A program made the translations under genes and the position numbers. A DNA stretch of 35,131 nt. It comes from Clostridiales bacterium (GTDB lineage Bacteria > Bacillota > Clostridia > Oscillospirales > CAG-272). Of this stretch, positions 9,299-19,423 are shown piece by piece. Where the stretch lies: positions 1 through 35,131 of the forward strand of contig JAAYLD010000019.1 in the NCBI GenBank assembly GCA_012522015.1, in the 5' to 3' direction. The first letter of the stretch is position 1. Each line of letters opens with the position of its first letter. The notes beneath the pieces are model-generated. The model was not told the origin of the DNA. It worked only from the letters and a program-made list of their open reading frames with translations, and searched no databases.

Positions 9299-9548
9299 CT
9301 GTATCCCCTCCGTATTGTTTATATCGTGCGTTATGCACCTTATATATCGTTTGTATCGGATAAACTATCCTTTACATTAATTATAACATGCTTTAAAAAT
9401 AATGCAAACACACGTTTTAAAAATATGTTACGCAATTGTTAATTATAAAAATTTCATTTTAATTTAATTAACGCACTATTGAAATATTGAAACTGTTAAA
9501 TTACAATAGTGTATGCCGGAAATTTGGATTGCTGCACAAGGGGGTATT

Positions 9549-11345
9549 ATGACAAATAACAAATACGTTCTTTCATGGATTGATGAAGTGGCCGCGATGT
9601 GCAAGCCGGATCGCATAGTTTGGATTGATGGTTCGGAAGAGCAGGCGGAAGCACTTCGCGCTGAGGCGTGCGCAACAGGTGAGCTTACAAAGCTTAATCA
9701 AGAGCTTCTCCCGGGCTGCTATCTTCATCGCACAGCCGTAAATGACGTTGCGCGTGTCGAGGACAGAACTTTCATCTGCACTCCGACAAATGAAGAAGCA
9801 GGTAACATAAACAACTGGGTCGATCCGGATGAAATGTATGCGGCGCTGAAAAATCTTTATACTGGCTCAATGAAGGGGAAAACGATGTATGTCATTCCCT
9901 ATTCGATGGGCATTGTCGGGTCTGACTTTGCAAAAATCGGCATTGAGCTTACAGACTCGATTTACGTTGTACTTAACATGATAATAATGACTCGCGTCGG
10001 TAAAGAAGTTATTGACGCGCTTGGCGATTCGCCTGATTATGTCAAGGGCCTACATTCTGTCGCAGACTGCGACGAAAAGAATAGATATATTGTTCACTTC
10101 CCGCAGGACAACACCATCATGTCCATCAACTCAGGATACGGCGGGAATGTTCTGCTTGGTAAAAAGTGCTTTGCCCTCCGGATTGCTTCTTACCTTGGTC
10201 GTAAAGAGGGCTGGATGGCTGAGCATATGCTCATTCTTGGTATTGAATACCCGAATGGTGATATTAAATACATAACAGCCGCTTTCCCTTCTGCCTGCGG
10301 TAAGACAAACCTTGCTATGCTTATCCCGCCGGAGATCTATAAGAAGCAGGGTTATAAAGTATGGACGGTTGGCGATGATATCGCATGGCTGCGCGTAAAT
10401 AAGGAAGATGGCAGACTATATGCTGTCAACCCTGAAAATGGCTTCTTCGGCGTTGCGCCAGGCACAAACGATAAATCAAACCCGAACGCGCTTGCGACAA
10501 TAATGCGCGATTCTATTTTCACAAACGTCTGCCACGATCTTGACAATAACACTGTATGGTGGGAAGGTCTCAACGACAACCCGCCGAAGAATGCTCTCAA
10601 CTGGCGTGGTGAGCCGTGGGATTACATAAAATACGATAAGAATCATAAGGTTAAGACAGCCGGTGCGCATCCGAACTCACGCTTCACAGCTCCGGCAAAG
10701 AACTGCCCGTGCCTTTCAAAGGAATTCTACAACCCGAAGGGCGTTCCGATATCTGCTATCATATTCGGCGGACGCCGTGCAAAGACTGCTCCGCTCGTAT
10801 ACGAATCCCGCAACTGGCAGAACGGTACATTCGTTGGCTCAATAATGGCTTCCGAAACGACAGCCGCCGCTGCCGGCGCCGTCGGCGTTGTACGCCGCGA
10901 TCCGATGGCTATGCTGCCCTTCGCCGGTTACAACATGGGCGACTATTTCGCCCACTGGCTTGTAATGGGCAAGAAAATACCGAACCCGCCGAAGATTTTC
11001 AATGTCAACTGGTTCCGCACCGATGACAATGGAAACTTCATTTGGCCCGGATTCGGCGATAACATGCGCGTACTTCTATGGATACTTGACCGATGCGAAG
11101 GCAAGGTTGATGCCGTCGATTCCCCGATCGGTTATTTGCCGAAGCCTGAGGATATCAACATTGAAGGTCTTGAGGATGTAACAATTGATACTATTAAGGA
11201 CCTTCTCACAATCGACCGTGATGCTTGGCTTGCCGATGTCGAAGGCATAAAAGCATTCTACGCAAAAATCGGCGATCATGTTCCTGCTGTTCTCTATGAA
11301 GAGCTTGCAAAGCTTGAAGCCAACCTCAAAGCGTATAAGGGTTAA
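9549..11345 (+). CDS. pckG: Phosphoenolpyruvate carboxykinase (GTP)
   Basis: AAFPSACGKTNLAML kinase motif, GDDIAWLR, FAGYNMGDYFAHWL, FNVNWFR. The ORF track starts at 9513; the ATG at 9549 follows a GGGGG Shine-Dalgarno. Confidence 0.95.
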   Translation: MTNNKYVLSWIDEVAAMCKPDRIVWIDGSEEQAEALRAEACATGELTKLNQELLPGCYLHRTAVNDVARVEDRTFICTPTNEEAGNINNWVDPDEMYAALKNLYTGSMKGKTMYVIPYSMGIVGSDFAKIGIELTDSIYVVLNMIIMTRVGKEVIDALGDSPDYVKGLHSVADCDEKNRYIVHFPQDNTIMSINSGYGGNVLLGKKCFALRIASYLGRKEGWMAEHMLILGIEYPNGDIKYITAAFPSACGKTNLAMLIPPEIYKKQGYKVWTVGDDIAWLRVNKEDGRLYAVNPENGFFGVAPGTNDKSNPNALATIMRDSIFTNVCHDLDNNTVWWEGLNDNPPKNALNWRGEPWDYIKYDKNHKVKTAGAHPNSRFTAPAKNCPCLSKEFYNPKGVPISAIIFGGRRAKTAPLVYESRNWQNGTFVGSIMASETTAAAAGAVGVVRRDPMAMLPFAGYNMGDYFAHWLVMGKKIPNPPKIFNVNWFRTDDNGNFIWPGFGDNMRVLLWILDRCEGKVDAVDSPIGYLPKPEDINIEGLEDVTIDTIKDLLTIDRDAWLADVEGIKAFYAKIGDHVPAVLYEELAKLEANLKAYKG

Positions 11346-11368
11346 AGCATTATACTAAAATAAAGTGG

Positions 11369-11402
11369 AAACGGGTGTCCGATGAGGACGCCCGTTTTTT
11401 TA
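11369..11402 (+). terminator. Terminator after pckG
   Basis: AAACGGGTGTCC-GATGA-GGACGCCCGTTT followed by a T tract. Confidence 0.9.
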
Positions 11403-11489
11403 TTTAGTTATGCAGAAAATGATTCATACAAATATAAAAGAGGTTTATGAAGAACATCACAATGGGTTCCGCTATGACTTTCTCCCCGC

Positions 11490-14400
11490 CTAAAACATTG
11501 AAAGCTGGGTTGTTTCGCTTATTCCGTCTAAAACGCCGTTTTTGCGAAGCGCTTCTATAACCGTTTTCGTAACCTGAGCAGTTGCCTGAAGTTCCTCGAT
11601 TGAATAGAATTTACCTCCGTTCTCTTCCCTTGCACGTACGATATTTTGTGCAGCTGTTTCGCCAACACCATTAAGGCATGAAAACGGCAAGCAAATTTTA
11701 CCGTCCTCAGGCAAAAATGCTTTTGCATCGGACTTATATAAATCGACAGGAAGAAAACGCAGGCCGCGTTCCATGTATTCGTAAACAAGCTGCATTGCGG
11801 AAAGCAGCGCTTCCTCTTTTTGTGTTGTATTGGTCTTTGCTGACAGCTCATCAATTACGCGCTTAACTTCGCTCTTCCCCGCCATAACAATTTCCCCGTC
11901 AAAACCATCAGGCGCTGCTGTAAAATAAGCGGCATAGAACTCAACCGGATAATAAATTTTATACCAGCCAAGCCTGAGTGCCATGATTACATAAGCTGCC
12001 GCATGCGCTTTTGGAAACATATATCTGATTTTGCCGAGCGATTCTATATACCAATCAGGAACGCCATGTGCGGTCATAACATCTATCATTTCCTGCGGAA
12101 TCGGCTGGCCTTTTTTATTTTTCCTGACAAATTCGGTTATTTTAAATGCCATATCTTTTTCAACGCTATACTTATGTATCAGCGTCATCATTATGTCATC
12201 ACGGCATCCTATAACGTCGGATATCGTACATTTCCCGCTCTTGATAAGCTTCTGCGCATTGCCAAGCCATACGTTGGTTCCGTGAGATAACCCGGATATC
12301 TGCAAAAGATCCGTAAAATTTTTAGGTTTGCAGTCAATCAGCATTTGCATAACGAAACGCGTGCCCATCTCAGGTAACCCGTAAGTAGCCGGCTCGCCCT
12401 TATCATCATGTATGCCAATTGCATTTCTTGAGGTGAAGAGTGAATAAACCTTTGGGTCGTTCATTGGCACGTCAAGCACTTTTACGCCTGTATAACGCTC
12501 AAGCATTTTATATTTTGTCGGAATATCGTGTCCAAGCTCATCAAGCTTTAGTATCGTATCATGCAAATATGAGAACGCAAAGTGTGTTGTTATAACGCTT
12601 GACGTCGGGTCATCGGCCGGATGCTGAACTGGTGTGAAGTCGTAAATCTCGTATTCGCTGGGAATAACGATAATACCGCCGGGATGCTGCCCTGTTGTCC
12701 TCTTGACACCGGTACAGCGGGCGACATATCGCTCCACATCAGCTCGCGGAAGTGACACTCCTTTTTCCTCAAGGTATTTCATTACAAATCCGTAAGCCGT
12801 ACGCGATGCTATCGTACCAATAGTCCCGGCACGGAAAACGTTTTCAGCGCCGAACAGCTCTTCTGTGTATTTATGAACCATGCCCTGTATCTCGCCTGAG
12901 AAGTTAAGGTCGATATCCGGCATTTTTTCACCATAAAAGCCGAGGAACGTCTCAAATGGTATATCATGCCCGTCAGATATCATCAGTTCACCACAAACAG
13001 GACAATACTTCGCTGGCAAATCAAATCCCGAACCGACGGAGCCGTCAGTTATAAACTCACTATAACGGCACTTAGGACATCTGTAGTTCGGCGGTAGAGG
13101 ATTGACTTCTGATATACCTGAGAAAAATGCAACGATAGACGATCCAACGCTTCCACGCGAGCCGACAAGGTATCCGAGACTTTCACTATATGCAACAAGC
13201 TTTTGAGCTATTACATATAAAACAGCATATCCATTTTTTATAATTGACGATAGCTCTTTGTCAAGGCGTTCAGCTACTACGTCTGGCAACGTATCGCCAT
13301 ACAGTTCATGCGCACGGTTGCAGCAAAGGCGAGTCAGCTCTTCCTCACTGCCCTCAAGTTTCGGCGTGTACGTACCCTTAGGTATCGGGCGTACTTCCTC
13401 TATCATGTCTGCTATTTTATTCGTATTTGTAACGACGACTTCGTATGCCGTCTCATCGCCAAGGTATGAGAACTCCTCAAGCATCTCATCAGTCGTGCGA
13501 AAGTATAGCTTCGTTTCACGCGCATAATCCGGATACTTCATGCCGTGCATGAGAATCTGGCGGTAAATTTCATCTTCAGGGTCAAGAAAATGAGCATCAC
13601 TCGTGGCGACGACCGGAATTCCGAGTTTTTTACCAAGTGCGACAATTTTACGATTGATCTCACGAAGCTGCTCCTCACCGCTCACTCTTTGATCGTCAGC
13701 TAAAAAGCGGTTGTTTGATATTGGCTGTATTTCAAGATAATCATAAAATTTTGCTATTTTCTCAATATCCTCTTCCTTGCGGCCTTCAAGAATCGCACGA
13801 TAAACCTCGCCCGCATTACAAGCGGATCCGATTATCAGCCCTTCCCTGTACTCTTTAAGCAACGTTTTTGGTATGCGTGGGTTGCGGTGGTAATACTGTA
13901 AATAGCTTGCCGAAACAATTTTATATAGGTTTTTCAGCCCGGTTTTATTTTTCACAAGTATTATTTGATGATATGGTGGTAGCTTAAGTGGATCGGCATT
14001 TGCGCTCATCGCCCTCTCCATCGCCGGAATGTCACGTATGCCTTCCTTCTCAAGTATCCGTGCCATCGCTAAGAAAATTTCAGCGCAGGCGCGTGCGTCG
14101 TCCGTCGCACGGTGGTGCTCAAACTCCTCAATGCCCAGCTGCTTTGCTAAGGCATCAAGAGCATAACTTTTAAGCGACGGAATCACATACCGTGACATAG
14201 CAAGCGTATCAAGATAAGGATTGTCAAATTTGAGCTTGTATCGCGATGCTGCTGCGCGTATGAAGGCTGTATCGAAGTTTGCGTTGTGCGCAACAAGAAG
14301 CCTGTCCCCACAAAAATCAAAAAGCTTAGGCAGAACTTCCTCAATATAGGGGGCATTGGCAACAGTTTCATCCGAAATGCCCGTCAGCTTTGTTATGTTT

Positions 14401-15965
14401 TCAGGAATATGTCGACGTGGATTGATGTACGAGGCAAATGAATCAATAATTTCACCGCCGCGAACAAGCACAGCACCAATTTCCGTTATTTCATCGGAAG
14501 ATGGCGAAAGACCTGTCGTTTCAATATCAAATACAACGAACTCGCCGTTAAAATTAATGTCCGAGCTTCCGTAAACAGCGCGCGCTTCGTCATCAACGAA
14601 GTACGCTTCTATGCCGTATATCACCTTCATACCGGACTTTTCACTTTCAAGCATCGCATTAGGAAAACCTTGAACGTTTCCATGATCAGTTATGGCGACT
14701 GCCTTGTGCCCCCATAACTTTGCGCGCTTCAGTGCTTCTTCTGGCGCTATAAGCGCGTCCATTTGCGACATTGTCGTATGCAAATGAAGCTCGACACGCT
14801 TCTCAGGTGCATTATCGCTTCTAATGATGCGCCGAATCTTGGCAATAGAGCGCACATTTACGTAATATTCCGTTTCTCTATTTCCTTTAGCTGACGCGTT
14901 GTTTTGCCGCCCGCGGGGCTCATCAGATACAACCTTACCCTCAGCGATGATGCAGTCACCAACCTTGAAGTGACTTATTATTTCTTCCGCCTCAGCAGTC
15001 GGTTTGGAAAGACGCAAAAAAGCAGAAGTATCGTTGTCTGTTATTCCTACAGTAACGGTAACGCGACCCCCTGTGCGGCTTTCCTTCGATTCAATTAAAA
15101 AGATTTCGCCGGCACATACGTATTTTTTCATCTCACTGCAGCATAGCTGCAGTGAGGTAAGCTCTGCTATGTTTATATCGGAGCCAAAAATCAGATTTGG
15201 ATTTGAAACATCAAGCTTTTGCCGGCCATATTTGATAGTACCGTCGCCGTCATCGCATACGACTGTCCCAGCGCCTGATAAGGACGCCACGCGCTCATAT
15301 GTAGGGCCTGATACGGCACCGTTCTTTGCATATTCATCCGCCATAGCCTCAGCTTGCTGCTTCCACGAATCGCGGGCAGCTTTGATGGCGGCACGCTCTT
15401 CTTCCTCAAAAGCGCGCCGGCGCCGCTCAGTAGCCACGGCGTAATCCTCGCGCTGGGTTATTTTAACCTCATACTCAAGCGAAAATTCGCTTTTTATAAT
15501 GCCTTTGATAATATCCGCTGTGCCGACTCCGTGAAGCAAGTCAATGCCGCCGTCAAGAAACGGGATTTTTATATTTATCACATTATCAGATATTTCTGCT
15601 GTATAATCATTAAAAAAGCCCTCGGCGACAGCGCCTAATCGCGTCGCTTCCGCAAAAACGACGGGCAGGTAATCAAGTGAAAAAAGCTCGCTCGGATAAC
15701 TTGGCAGTATGCGGACACACCTTAGGTCATATGCTTCCGCGATATCTTTTTCAATACGGTAAAGCTCATCGCGATCAATAATTCTGGGGAAGCTTGCCCT
15801 TACTTCAACAATTCTCTCCTCTTTTGCCGTGCGAAGTGAAAAAGATGTAGCAGATAATAAGATTTCCCGTTGTTTCGTATCCGGTGAAAAGCGCGGAAAT
15901 TTGTCGCAAAGCGTTATTTTTTTTGTTTCATTTTCATATGCACCGCTTCTGCCGTTTTCATTCAT
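11490..15965 (-). CDS. polC: DNA polymerase III alpha subunit, Gram-positive PolC type
   Basis: 1491 aa; OB fold, PHP domain (VELHLHTTMSQMDALI) split by a DEDD exonuclease (FVVFDIETTGLSP), polymerase PDIDLNFSG and FPKAHAAAYV. Confidence 0.98.
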   Translation of the reverse strand: MNENGRSGAYENETKKITLCDKFPRFSPDTKQREILLSATSFSLRTAKEERIVEVRASFPRIIDRDELYRIEKDIAEAYDLRCVRILPSYPSELFSLDYLPVVFAEATRLGAVAEGFFNDYTAEISDNVINIKIPFLDGGIDLLHGVGTADIIKGIIKSEFSLEYEVKITQREDYAVATERRRRAFEEEERAAIKAARDSWKQQAEAMADEYAKNGAVSGPTYERVASLSGAGTVVCDDGDGTIKYGRQKLDVSNPNLIFGSDINIAELTSLQLCCSEMKKYVCAGEIFLIESKESRTGGRVTVTVGITDNDTSAFLRLSKPTAEAEEIISHFKVGDCIIAEGKVVSDEPRGRQNNASAKGNRETEYYVNVRSIAKIRRIIRSDNAPEKRVELHLHTTMSQMDALIAPEEALKRAKLWGHKAVAITDHGNVQGFPNAMLESEKSGMKVIYGIEAYFVDDEARAVYGSSDINFNGEFVVFDIETTGLSPSSDEITEIGAVLVRGGEIIDSFASYINPRRHIPENITKLTGISDETVANAPYIEEVLPKLFDFCGDRLLVAHNANFDTAFIRAAASRYKLKFDNPYLDTLAMSRYVIPSLKSYALDALAKQLGIEEFEHHRATDDARACAEIFLAMARILEKEGIRDIPAMERAMSANADPLKLPPYHQIILVKNKTGLKNLYKIVSASYLQYYHRNPRIPKTLLKEYREGLIIGSACNAGEVYRAILEGRKEEDIEKIAKFYDYLEIQPISNNRFLADDQRVSGEEQLREINRKIVALGKKLGIPVVATSDAHFLDPEDEIYRQILMHGMKYPDYARETKLYFRTTDEMLEEFSYLGDETAYEVVVTNTNKIADMIEEVRPIPKGTYTPKLEGSEEELTRLCCNRAHELYGDTLPDVVAERLDKELSSIIKNGYAVLYVIAQKLVAYSESLGYLVGSRGSVGSSIVAFFSGISEVNPLPPNYRCPKCRYSEFITDGSVGSGFDLPAKYCPVCGELMISDGHDIPFETFLGFYGEKMPDIDLNFSGEIQGMVHKYTEELFGAENVFRAGTIGTIASRTAYGFVMKYLEEKGVSLPRADVERYVARCTGVKRTTGQHPGGIIVIPSEYEIYDFTPVQHPADDPTSSVITTHFAFSYLHDTILKLDELGHDIPTKYKMLERYTGVKVLDVPMNDPKVYSLFTSRNAIGIHDDKGEPATYGLPEMGTRFVMQMLIDCKPKNFTDLLQISGLSHGTNVWLGNAQKLIKSGKCTISDVIGCRDDIMMTLIHKYSVEKDMAFKITEFVRKNKKGQPIPQEMIDVMTAHGVPDWYIESLGKIRYMFPKAHAAAYVIMALRLGWYKIYYPVEFYAAYFTAAPDGFDGEIVMAGKSEVKRVIDELSAKTNTTQKEEALLSAMQLVYEYMERGLRFLPVDLYKSDAKAFLPEDGKICLPFSCLNGVGETAAQNIVRAREENGGKFYSIEELQATAQVTKTVIEALRKNGVLDGISETTQLSMF

Positions 15966-16069
15966 TTTTCCGTCTCTATCCTTTCACCATACTAATGTTT
16001 TGATTATAATCCCGTGCGATAAAATGCACATCTTACACGCCCTTCGCGCGCATCACGCGCAAACAGCAT

Positions 16070-17164
16070 TTATTCTTCGTTAATTATATTATTAATTTCA
16101 CGTATGAGGGCGTCAGCAGCTTCACTTCTTTCAACACGCCCAATTATTTCGCCGTTGCGGAATATAACTGCGTCAAAAGTACCGCCTGCAATGCCTACAT
16201 CCGCGCCACGAGCCTCGCCCGGGCCGTTTACAGCGCAGCCCATGACGGCTACCTTTATGCGTTTCCCCTTTGTGTCTATCTTGTCTAAACGCGGCTCAAG
16301 CTCAGACAGTATACCGAAGAGATCAATTTTCGTTCGCCCGCAGGTCGGGCATGATATAAGCTCAATGCCGCTGCTGCTAAGCCCGCAGGCGTCAAGTATA
16401 TAGCGGCCTGCCTTAACTTCAAGCAGAGGGTCTGACGACAGCGACACCCGTATCGTATCGCCGATTCCAAGACACAAAAGCGCACCTATGCCGACAGCAT
16501 TTTTTATTGTGCCGCGCTCTTGTGTTCCCGCTTCGGTAACACCGATATGAATCGGGCACTCGCAGTCTTCGGCGACGATGCGCGATGCCTCAACCATTGT
16601 CTTAACATCCGACGATTTTACGGATACTACAATTTCATAAAAGCCCGCGCGCTCAAGCGCATATACATATTCAAGGGCACTTTCAGCAAGCGCTTCTGCC
16701 GTCGGCGCACCGTATTTCTCAAGAAGAGACTTCTGTATGCTACCGCCGTTTACACCGATTCGTATTGGAACACGGCGCTCGGCACATGCTTCGGCAACCG
16801 CAAAAAGACGTTCAAGTCCTCCTAAATTACCCGGATTGACCCTAACCTTGTCCGCACCGTGCCGTACGCTTTCTGTTGCAAGCCTATAATCAAACTGTAT
16901 ATCCGCTATCAGCGGAACGGTGATGCCCGCTTGCCTAATATATTCAAAAATCCCGACACAACGCATGTCGGGAACAGCGATTCGAACAGCATCACACCCT
17001 GCTTCGGCAAGTGTCTTTGTTTGTTCTGCAGTTGCCTTAAAATCAGATGTGTCTGTATTTGTCATTGACTGTACCGATACAGGTGCTGTCCCGCCAATAA
17101 TAAGGCTGCCCGCGCGCACAGAACGCGTCGGGCGCCTACCTTTCCATAATTGTTTATCTGGCAT
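16070..17164 (-). CDS. ispG: 4-hydroxy-3-methylbut-2-en-1-yl diphosphate synthase (flavodoxin)
   Basis: RSVRAGSLIIGGTAPVSVQSMTNTDT, ISCPTCGRTKIDL, MGCAVNGPGEA. Confidence 0.97.
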   Translation of the reverse strand: MPDKQLWKGRRPTRSVRAGSLIIGGTAPVSVQSMTNTDTSDFKATAEQTKTLAEAGCDAVRIAVPDMRCVGIFEYIRQAGITVPLIADIQFDYRLATESVRHGADKVRVNPGNLGGLERLFAVAEACAERRVPIRIGVNGGSIQKSLLEKYGAPTAEALAESALEYVYALERAGFYEIVVSVKSSDVKTMVEASRIVAEDCECPIHIGVTEAGTQERGTIKNAVGIGALLCLGIGDTIRVSLSSDPLLEVKAGRYILDACGLSSSGIELISCPTCGRTKIDLFGILSELEPRLDKIDTKGKRIKVAVMGCAVNGPGEARGADVGIAGGTFDAVIFRNGEIIGRVERSEAADALIREINNIINEE

Positions 17165-17180
17165 AGTTTGTCATCCCCCG

Positions 17181-18230
17181 CTACTTTCCAAAGAGAGCCA
17201 TTATATCTTTAAATGCGACAGCTATCATAATGCCAAACAGTATGATTATACCAACGAGATGAACATATCCCTCATAAACAGGGTTTATCGGTTTGCCTCT
17301 GACAAGCTCTATTAAAAGAAACATCAGCCTGCCTCCGTCAAGAGCGGGCAGCGGAAGCAGGTTCATTATGCCAAGGTTCATACTTAGAATAACGGTAATA
17401 TAAAGAAGGTTTCCTATGCCGCTTTCCACTGCTTCACCAAGCGCTTCCGTAACACCGATAGGCCCGCTGACGGATTTTACGCTATATCGCCCGGTTATGA
17501 GGTCAAAAAGAGATTCCCATATCATCTCTATTGTAAATTGGCAGCGGTAAAAAGCATGTTTTACAACGACGGGAAATGTCTTGCCCTCAGCGTAAACGGT
17601 GAAGTCAATGTCTCCAAATAACACTCCGTTTGCTGAATAAACAGGGAATGTCACATTCTTTATCGTTACTTCCTTGCCGTCGCGAAGGACGACGACATCG
17701 ACGTCCTTAATGCCACGACGCATAATTTCATAAACGAGATCGTTTGCAATGTGAACACGTTCTCCGCCGACTGACAGTATTTTATCACCAACCATTAAGC
17801 CCTCAGATTGTGACTGGGCTGTTGTTGCTCCTTCGGGTGGATTGAAACTATATATAACTGTTGAGCCAAGTGATTTTGATGCAATCACAAGGGAAACCAT
17901 TATAATAACGCCAATTATTATGTTTGTAAGAGAACCTGCTGCGATAATTATAAATCTCTGCCACAGAGCTTTTTTTGAAAAAGCGTTCGGATCGTCCGAT
18001 GCTTCATCCTCGCCTGCCATGCCAGTAAATCCGCCAAACGGCAGAGCGCGTATCGAGTAGCGAGTGCCGCTTTTTTTGCTGACACGTGAGAAAATTTTTG
18101 GGCCAAAACCAATAGCGAACTCCGTAATTGTCACACCAAATGCACGCGCGGCAAGAAAATGGCCAAGCTCATGCACAAAGATAAACATTCCAAAGACGAA
18201 TATGGCGATTATTATACTAAAAAAGCTAAT
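17181..18230 (-). CDS. rseP: RIP metalloprotease (site-2 protease)
   Basis: HELGHFLAARAFG zinc motif, PDZ region, LLPLPALDGG. The first ATG (18188) falls only a few residues before HExxH; extension to an in-frame ATT at 18230 restores the TM1 sequence ISFFSIIIAIFVFGMFIFVHELGHF. Confidence 0.93.
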   Translation of the reverse strand: MSFFSIIIAIFVFGMFIFVHELGHFLAARAFGVTITEFAIGFGPKIFSRVSKKSGTRYSIRALPFGGFTGMAGEDEASDDPNAFSKKALWQRFIIIAAGSLTNIIIGVIIMVSLVIASKSLGSTVIYSFNPPEGATTAQSQSEGLMVGDKILSVGGERVHIANDLVYEIMRRGIKDVDVVVLRDGKEVTIKNVTFPVYSANGVLFGDIDFTVYAEGKTFPVVVKHAFYRCQFTIEMIWESLFDLITGRYSVKSVSGPIGVTEALGEAVESGIGNLLYITVILSMNLGIMNLLPLPALDGGRLMFLLIELVRGKPINPVYEGYVHLVGIIILFGIMIAVAFKDIMALFGK

Positions 18231-19404
18231 TTAAATCACCCCGATCAATTCTTTTTCGCACATATGCGCGCGCTTCCGCATCCGCTTCTAAAATTTCGGC
18301 GAGCGTTGGGTTTCCCTCTTGTCCAAGGTTTGAGAGCGCATCGCTTATGTAACGTGCGATATCTGAAAAACCGATTTTGCCAAGAAGAAAAGCATTAACT
18401 GCAATCTCATCCGCCGCCGAAAGAACAGCGGGATACGTTCCGCCTTGACGCGCAGCGTCGAATGCTGCAGAAAGAAGCGGAAACGTCGTCATATCAGGCT
18501 TTGCGAATGTAAGCGAGCCAAGAGTTGTGAAATCAAGCCTTCCTGACAGCCCGGTAGTACGAGCGGGATGTGTCAGAGCATATTGTATCGCAGTTCTCAT
18601 ATCGGGAAGCCCCAACTGAGCGATAACAGTGCCGTCAGTAAATTCAACCATTGAATGTATTATGCTCTCACGATGAATGACTACATCAATTTGATCAGCT
18701 GACAGCCCGAAAAGACACATCGCTTCAATCACTTCAAAACCCTTGTTTATTAGCGTCGCGCTGTCAACTGTAATTTTGGCTCCCATGCTCCATGTTGGGT
18801 GCGAAAGCGCTTCTTCCAATGTCACAGATTTGAGCTCAGCAGCACTTCTGCCAAAAAACGGCCCGCCTGACGCCGTCAGAATCACACGGCGCAAATCAGA
18901 GCGCTGTCCTGCGCCAATACACTGAAATATTGCGCTGTGCTCACTGTCGACAGGTATAACCTCAGCGCCGCGCGCTGAAATCTCCGACAAAAGAAGGTTG
19001 CCGGCAGCAACGACGGCTTCCTTGTTTGCCATTGCTATGCGGCGGCAGGCTGAAGCTGCTGCCATCATAGGCTTTGCGGCCGCCATTCCGGATATTGCGA
19101 CAACTGTTATATCTGCGCGGGCATCGCCGGCACCGTACATAACGGCATCTGCACCGCCCATAACGACTACGTCCATGTCTGCAAGTGCTGTTTTAAGCCT
19201 TGACGCTGCCCTCTCATCACTCATGGCGACGGCACGTGGACGAAAGCGGCGCACTTGAGCTTCAAAGAGCACATCGTTTGAGCCTGCACACATAAAATCA
19301 ATTTTTGTGCCAAGCTTCTCCGCTACCTCAAGCGTTTGCCTGCCAATGGAACCTGTGGAACCAAGAATTGATAGTACCGGCTTGTTGCTATTAATATAAG
19401 TCAT
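18226..19404 (-). CDS. dxr: 1-deoxy-D-xylulose-5-phosphate reductoisomerase
   Basis: SILGSTGSIGRQTLEV, AMANKEAVVAAG, PVDSEHSAIFQ, LTASGGPF, HPTWSMGAKITVDSATLINKG. Confidence 0.98.
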   Translation of the reverse strand: MTYINSNKPVLSILGSTGSIGRQTLEVAEKLGTKIDFMCAGSNDVLFEAQVRRFRPRAVAMSDERAASRLKTALADMDVVVMGGADAVMYGAGDARADITVVAISGMAAAKPMMAAASACRRIAMANKEAVVAAGNLLLSEISARGAEVIPVDSEHSAIFQCIGAGQRSDLRRVILTASGGPFFGRSAAELKSVTLEEALSHPTWSMGAKITVDSATLINKGFEVIEAMCLFGLSADQIDVVIHRESIIHSMVEFTDGTVIAQLGLPDMRTAIQYALTHPARTTGLSGRLDFTTLGSLTFAKPDMTTFPLLSAAFDAARQGGTYPAVLSAADEIAVNAFLLGKIGFSDIARYISDALSNLGQEGNPTLAEILEADAEARAYVRKRIDRGDLN

Positions 19405-19423
19405 CAGAATTTACCATTAACTG

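Noticed and set aside
9299-9500. Possible LexA (SOS) box upstream of lexA
   Set aside because: No CGAAC-N4-GTTCG or GAAC-N4-GTTC style site was visible; only partial AT-rich repeats (GTTTAT...ATAAAC, tandem TTTAAAAATA).
15004-15444. 146-aa ORF antisense to polC
   Set aside because: Fully inside the intact polC gene; no RBS or domain evidence. The same applies to the other short antisense ORFs in the window.
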